Positions 61,782-64,000 of a DNA stretch of 64,000 nt are shown piece by piece (the stretch's first letter is position 1; every line of letters starts with the position of its first letter). The stretch covers positions 150,306-214,305 of the forward strand of contig CAXTJM010000005.1 of NCBI GenBank assembly GCA_964244585.1. The letters run 5' to 3'. The notes beneath the pieces are model-generated. The model did no database searches and was not told where the DNA came from. It was given only the letters and a program-made list of their open reading frames with translations. Origin of the DNA: LMUY01 sp964244585. Lineage in GTDB: Bacteria > Pseudomonadota > Alphaproteobacteria > Acetobacterales > Acetobacteraceae. Position numbers and translations under genes: made by a program.

Positions 61782-62581
61782 CCCTGCTGTTGGAGGCAAG
61801 CGGGATCAGCAAGCGGTTCGGCGGGCTGCTGGCGATCGACAATGTCAGCCTGGCCATCCCGCCGGCGTCGATCCACAGCATCATCGGGCCGAACGGCGCC
61901 GGCAAGACGACGCTGTTCAATTGCCTGACCTCGTTCGTGGCGCCCAGCGCGGGCGAAATCCGCCTGCGGGGCGAACGCATCGACGGGCTGCGGCCCGATT
62001 TGGTGGCGGCCCATGGCGTGGCGCGCACCTACCAGAACATCCGCCTGTTCCCCGACCTGACCGCGCTGGAGAACATCATGGTGGGGGTGGACGCCAAGCG
62101 GCCGGAATCCCTGTTGGGCGCGCTGTTCTCCACCCCCGCGCATCGCCGGACGGTGCGCGCCACCACGGCGCGCGCCAACGAGTTGCTGCAGGCGCTCGGC
62201 CTCGGCGGACGCGGCGACCGGCTGGCGCGCCATCTGCCCTATGGCGACCAGCGCCGGCTGGAGATCGCCCGCGCCATGGCGATCGACCCGGTGCTGCTGC
62301 TGCTGGACGAGCCGGCCGCCGGGATGAACCCGGTGGAAAGCCACGCCATGATGGAGCTGATCCGCAGCCTGCGCGACGTGCATGGATTGACGGTGCTGCT
62401 GATCGAGCACCAGATGCGCGTGGTGATGGGCATTTCCGAACGGATCAGCGTGCTGGACCACGGCGCCTGCATCGCCGAGGGCACCGCGGCGGAAATCCGC
62501 AACGATCCGACGGTGATCGCCGCCTATCTTGGCGCCCGCGCGGCCAAGCACGGCATGGACGCGCTGGACCGCAGCGCATGA
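61778..62581 (+). CDS. livG: Branched-chain-type ABC transporter ATP-binding protein LivG
   Basis: 267 aa; ATG 61778 overlaps the livM stop. Walker A GPNGAGKTT, Q-loop VARTYQNIRLF, the LivG-specific LPYGDQRRLEIARAMAIDP signature and Walker B LLLLDEPAAGMNP. Hydrolyses ATP to power uptake together with LivF. Confidence 0.95.
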   Translation: MTLLLEASGISKRFGGLLAIDNVSLAIPPASIHSIIGPNGAGKTTLFNCLTSFVAPSAGEIRLRGERIDGLRPDLVAAHGVARTYQNIRLFPDLTALENIMVGVDAKRPESLLGALFSTPAHRRTVRATTARANELLQALGLGGRGDRLARHLPYGDQRRLEIARAMAIDPVLLLLDEPAAGMNPVESHAMMELIRSLRDVHGLTVLLIEHQMRVVMGISERISVLDHGACIAEGTAAEIRNDPTVIAAYLGARAAKHGMDALDRSA

Positions 62582-62597
62582 GCCCGGGCCTGCTGCC

Positions 62598-63308
62598 ATG
62601 ATGTCCTTGACGGCGGAGGACCTGAACGTCTCCTACGGCAACATCCGCGCGCTGCGGGGCGTGTCGCTGGCGGTGCAGGCGGGCACCATCTGCGCCATGG
62701 TCGGCGCCAACGGGGCCGGCAAGACGACGACGCTGAACGCGATCTGCGGGCTGCGGACCCTGGTGCGCGGCCGCGTGATGCTGGACGGCCGCGACATCAC
62801 CGGCATCCCCGCGCATGACCTGGTGCCGCTGGGCCTGGTGCAGGTGCCGGAGGGCCGCCGGGTGTTCAGCCGGCTGACGGTGCGGGAGAACCTGGGCATG
62901 GGCGCCTATCGCCGGCGCTCCGGCCGGGCCGAACTGGCGGCCGATTTGGATCAGGTGCTGGCCATCTTCCCGCGGCTGAGCGAGCGCATGACGCAGCTTG
63001 CCGGCACGCTGTCGGGCGGGGAACAGCAGATGCTGGCCATGGGCCGGGCCATGATGTCCAAGCCGCGCCTGCTGCTGATGGACGAGCCGTCCATGGGCCT
63101 GGCGCCGCGCTTCGTGGACCAGGTGTTCGACACCATCGTCGCGATCAACCGGCTGGGCGTGACGGTGCTGCTGGTGGAACAGAACGCCTTCATGGCGCTG
63201 GAGATCGCGCAGACCGCCTACGTGCTGCAATCCGGCGAGGTGGTGCTGTCCGGCGCCGGTCCGGCGCTGATGGAGAGCGACGCCGTGCGGGAAGCGTATC
63301 TGGGGTGA
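62598..63308 (+). CDS. livF: Branched-chain-type ABC transporter ATP-binding protein LivF
   Basis: 236 aa from ATG 62598 (a second ATG follows directly). Walker A GANGAGKTT, GLVQVPEGRRVFSRLTVRENL, signature LSGGEQQMLAMGRAMMSKP, Walker B LLLMDEPSMGLAP. The last gene of the importer operon; no terminator is obvious after it. Confidence 0.95.
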   Translation: MMSLTAEDLNVSYGNIRALRGVSLAVQAGTICAMVGANGAGKTTTLNAICGLRTLVRGRVMLDGRDITGIPAHDLVPLGLVQVPEGRRVFSRLTVRENLGMGAYRRRSGRAELAADLDQVLAIFPRLSERMTQLAGTLSGGEQQMLAMGRAMMSKPRLLLMDEPSMGLAPRFVDQVFDTIVAINRLGVTVLLVEQNAFMALEIAQTAYVLQSGEVVLSGAGPALMESDAVREAYLG

Positions 63309-63390
63309 GACAGTCTACGGGTTGAGCAGAGAGCACATCGACGTTGGGCGCGAAGGAAGGGTGTCGTGGACGGCGCACATTTGGCTCTAT

Positions 63391-63443
63391 CTTTCGGAAC
63401 GCAGAAAGCTTTATTATTGATCACTATTTTGCGCTTCCGAAAG
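63391..63443. repeat. Inverted repeat upstream of the terminal small ORF
   Basis: CTTTCGGAACGCA (63391-63403) pairs with TGCGCTTCCGAAAG (63430-63443) apart from one extra base; the 26-bp AT-rich centre (TTATTATTGATCACTATT) could hold promoter elements. The right arm is part of the direct repeat flanking the ORF. Confidence 0.5.
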
Positions 63444-63462
63444 TCTTGAGTTGAGCAATTTT
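63435..63462 (+). repeat. 28-nt direct repeat, left copy
   Basis: TTCCGAAAGTC then TGAGTT and AATTTT at the same spacing as the copy at 63784-63811; 23 of 28 positions agree. The two copies bracket the small ORF. Confidence 0.6.
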
Positions 63463-63507
63463 GTGCGTTCCCTTCTCTTCCCTGCTCAAGGGAGGGAGCA
63501 CTGTCAC

Positions 63508-63798
63508 ATGGAGGAACCGAACAGGATTGCGATCTGCAATGCACAGGTGAGGAGCGTCTTTAAAATTACCGGGAGGGGCACAGCGTTGATCCTCGAAGAT
63601 GGTTTATCGGGCACCATTGCGGGACCTGGGATCATCCAAGGCGAACGCGGGACAGCTCCTTTTGCTGGTCCACAGTTTGCGACTGGGCGGGATGGCTCGG
63701 GAATGAGGAAAAGCTGGCTGGCGATCATCACCAAAGCGGACAATGCTGCTGACCTATTTCGGCCTGGCGATGCGGTCACCCTTTTCCGAAAGTCCTGA
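63508..63798 (+). CDS. Small protein resembling translation-factor domain 2
   Basis: 96 aa from ATG 63508, with GGGAGGGA about ten bases upstream; an ATG 19 codons earlier is less likely. AQVRSVFKITGRGTALILEDGLSG followed by a Gly-rich turn and SWLAIITKADNAADLFRPGDAVTLF is the pattern of the beta-barrel domain 2 of EF-Tu/SelB-like factors, without any GTPase domain. Composition is AT-richer than the neighbours. It stands alone between direct repeats, the second overlapping its stop. Function unknown. Confidence 0.62.
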   Translation: MEEPNRIAICNAQVRSVFKITGRGTALILEDGLSGTIAGPGIIQGERGTAPFAGPQFATGRDGSGMRKSWLAIITKADNAADLFRPGDAVTLFRKS

Positions 63799-63811
63799 GT
63801 TTCGGAATTTT
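63784..63811 (+). repeat. 28-nt direct repeat, right copy
   Basis: Matches 63435-63462 at 23 of 28 positions and overlaps the end of the small ORF. A short TTTCGGAA arm after it can also pair back with TTCCGAAA. The remaining 190 bases to the window edge hold no gene I can support. Confidence 0.6.
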
Positions 63812-64000
63812 ACACAAGCTGTAAGCCATGTCACAGGCTTGCCGGCTAATGACCGTCACCTTGGCAATGAGCGTGCGGCATGGAATAAGTGGAGCATTCT
63901 GAGCTAGATCTGTAAATTGGCCAAGTCCAACCGCAGGAGATATTCATACCGCTGAGCGTGAGCGTTGACTCGGGTGTGATTTGTTGCGGCTCGGAAGGGT

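Noticed and set aside
60137..62581. 814-codon frame across the transporter operon
   Set aside because: First 550 codons are an out-of-phase read of livM; only the last 267 codons (livG) carry ABC motifs.

Overview
The window is about 69% GC by eye and densely packed, with many ATGA/GTGA stop-start overlaps. Gene content fits an aerobic, heterotrophic, motile Gram-negative alphaproteobacterium, plausibly Acetobacteraceae/Rhodospirillales: OmpA-like and OprB-like porins, cytochrome c', a methyl-accepting chemotaxis protein, DctA, a NAD-type isocitrate dehydrogenase and a DUF1491 protein. The lineage is inferred from gene families only; there is no rRNA or other marker. I saw no tRNA, rRNA, CRISPR array or phage.

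Layout. 1-3.2 kb: a MarR regulator (cut by the left edge) behind an iron-dependent alcohol dehydrogenase whose likely promoter carries a perfect palindrome, divergent from an MFS transporter. 3.2-8.1 kb: tyrosine-phosphatase-like protein, exported cupin, then a leftward chain of SGNH hydrolase, hot-dog dehydratase, metallo-beta-lactamase-fold hydrolase and methyltransferase. 8.1-12.9 kb: NAD-isocitrate dehydrogenase plus kynureninase, divergent from zwf, then an epoxide-hydrolase-like protein. 13-16.6 kb: circularly permuted ATP-grasp/alpha-E pair and a small secreted protein. 16.6-22.1 kb: tandem OmpA-family paralogues, DUF1491, quinone oxidoreductase, carotenoid oxygenase.

22.2-25.4 kb is a 3,215-bp IS1595-family insertion sequence of clearly lower GC, with 24-bp inverted ends and a perfect 8-bp target duplication (TAAAATTG). 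Its transposase has a one-base frameshift near the C-terminus. It carries three overlapping passenger genes: an AlbA_2/GHKL-ATPase-like protein, a 53-aa charged protein and a 137-aa protein. Two palindromes precede the passenger operon. This is the most unusual object in the window.

25.5-30.3 kb, directly beside the IS, is a five-gene operon: aldo/keto reductase, larC, larE, larB, Tat-exported aldo/keto reductase. larCEB make the nickel-pincer nucleotide cofactor, but no larA-type enzyme is present here. 30.4-36.6 kb: MFS transporter, esterase, OprB-type porin, short-type argC, gamma-carbonic-anhydrase-like protein, lipoprotein. 36.6-41 kb: a leftward operon of M20 deacetylase, AstE-like deacylase, DUF2889 and GMC oxidoreductase. 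41-46.6 kb: ABC-F ATPase, chemoreceptor, cytochrome c', membrane protein, ndk. 46.6-55.4 kb: intradiol dioxygenase, dctA, thiM, a pcaB-like lyase, an acyl-CoA dehydrogenase and an HpaB-type monooxygenase, pointing to aromatic-acid catabolism, though no complete pathway is present. 55.4-63.3 kb: ketopantoate-reductase-like protein and NtaA-type flavin monooxygenase, divergent from a complete branched-chain-type ABC importer (SBP-LivH-LivM-LivG-LivF). The right end holds a small ORF resembling elongation-factor domain 2, flanked by 28-nt imperfect direct repeats.
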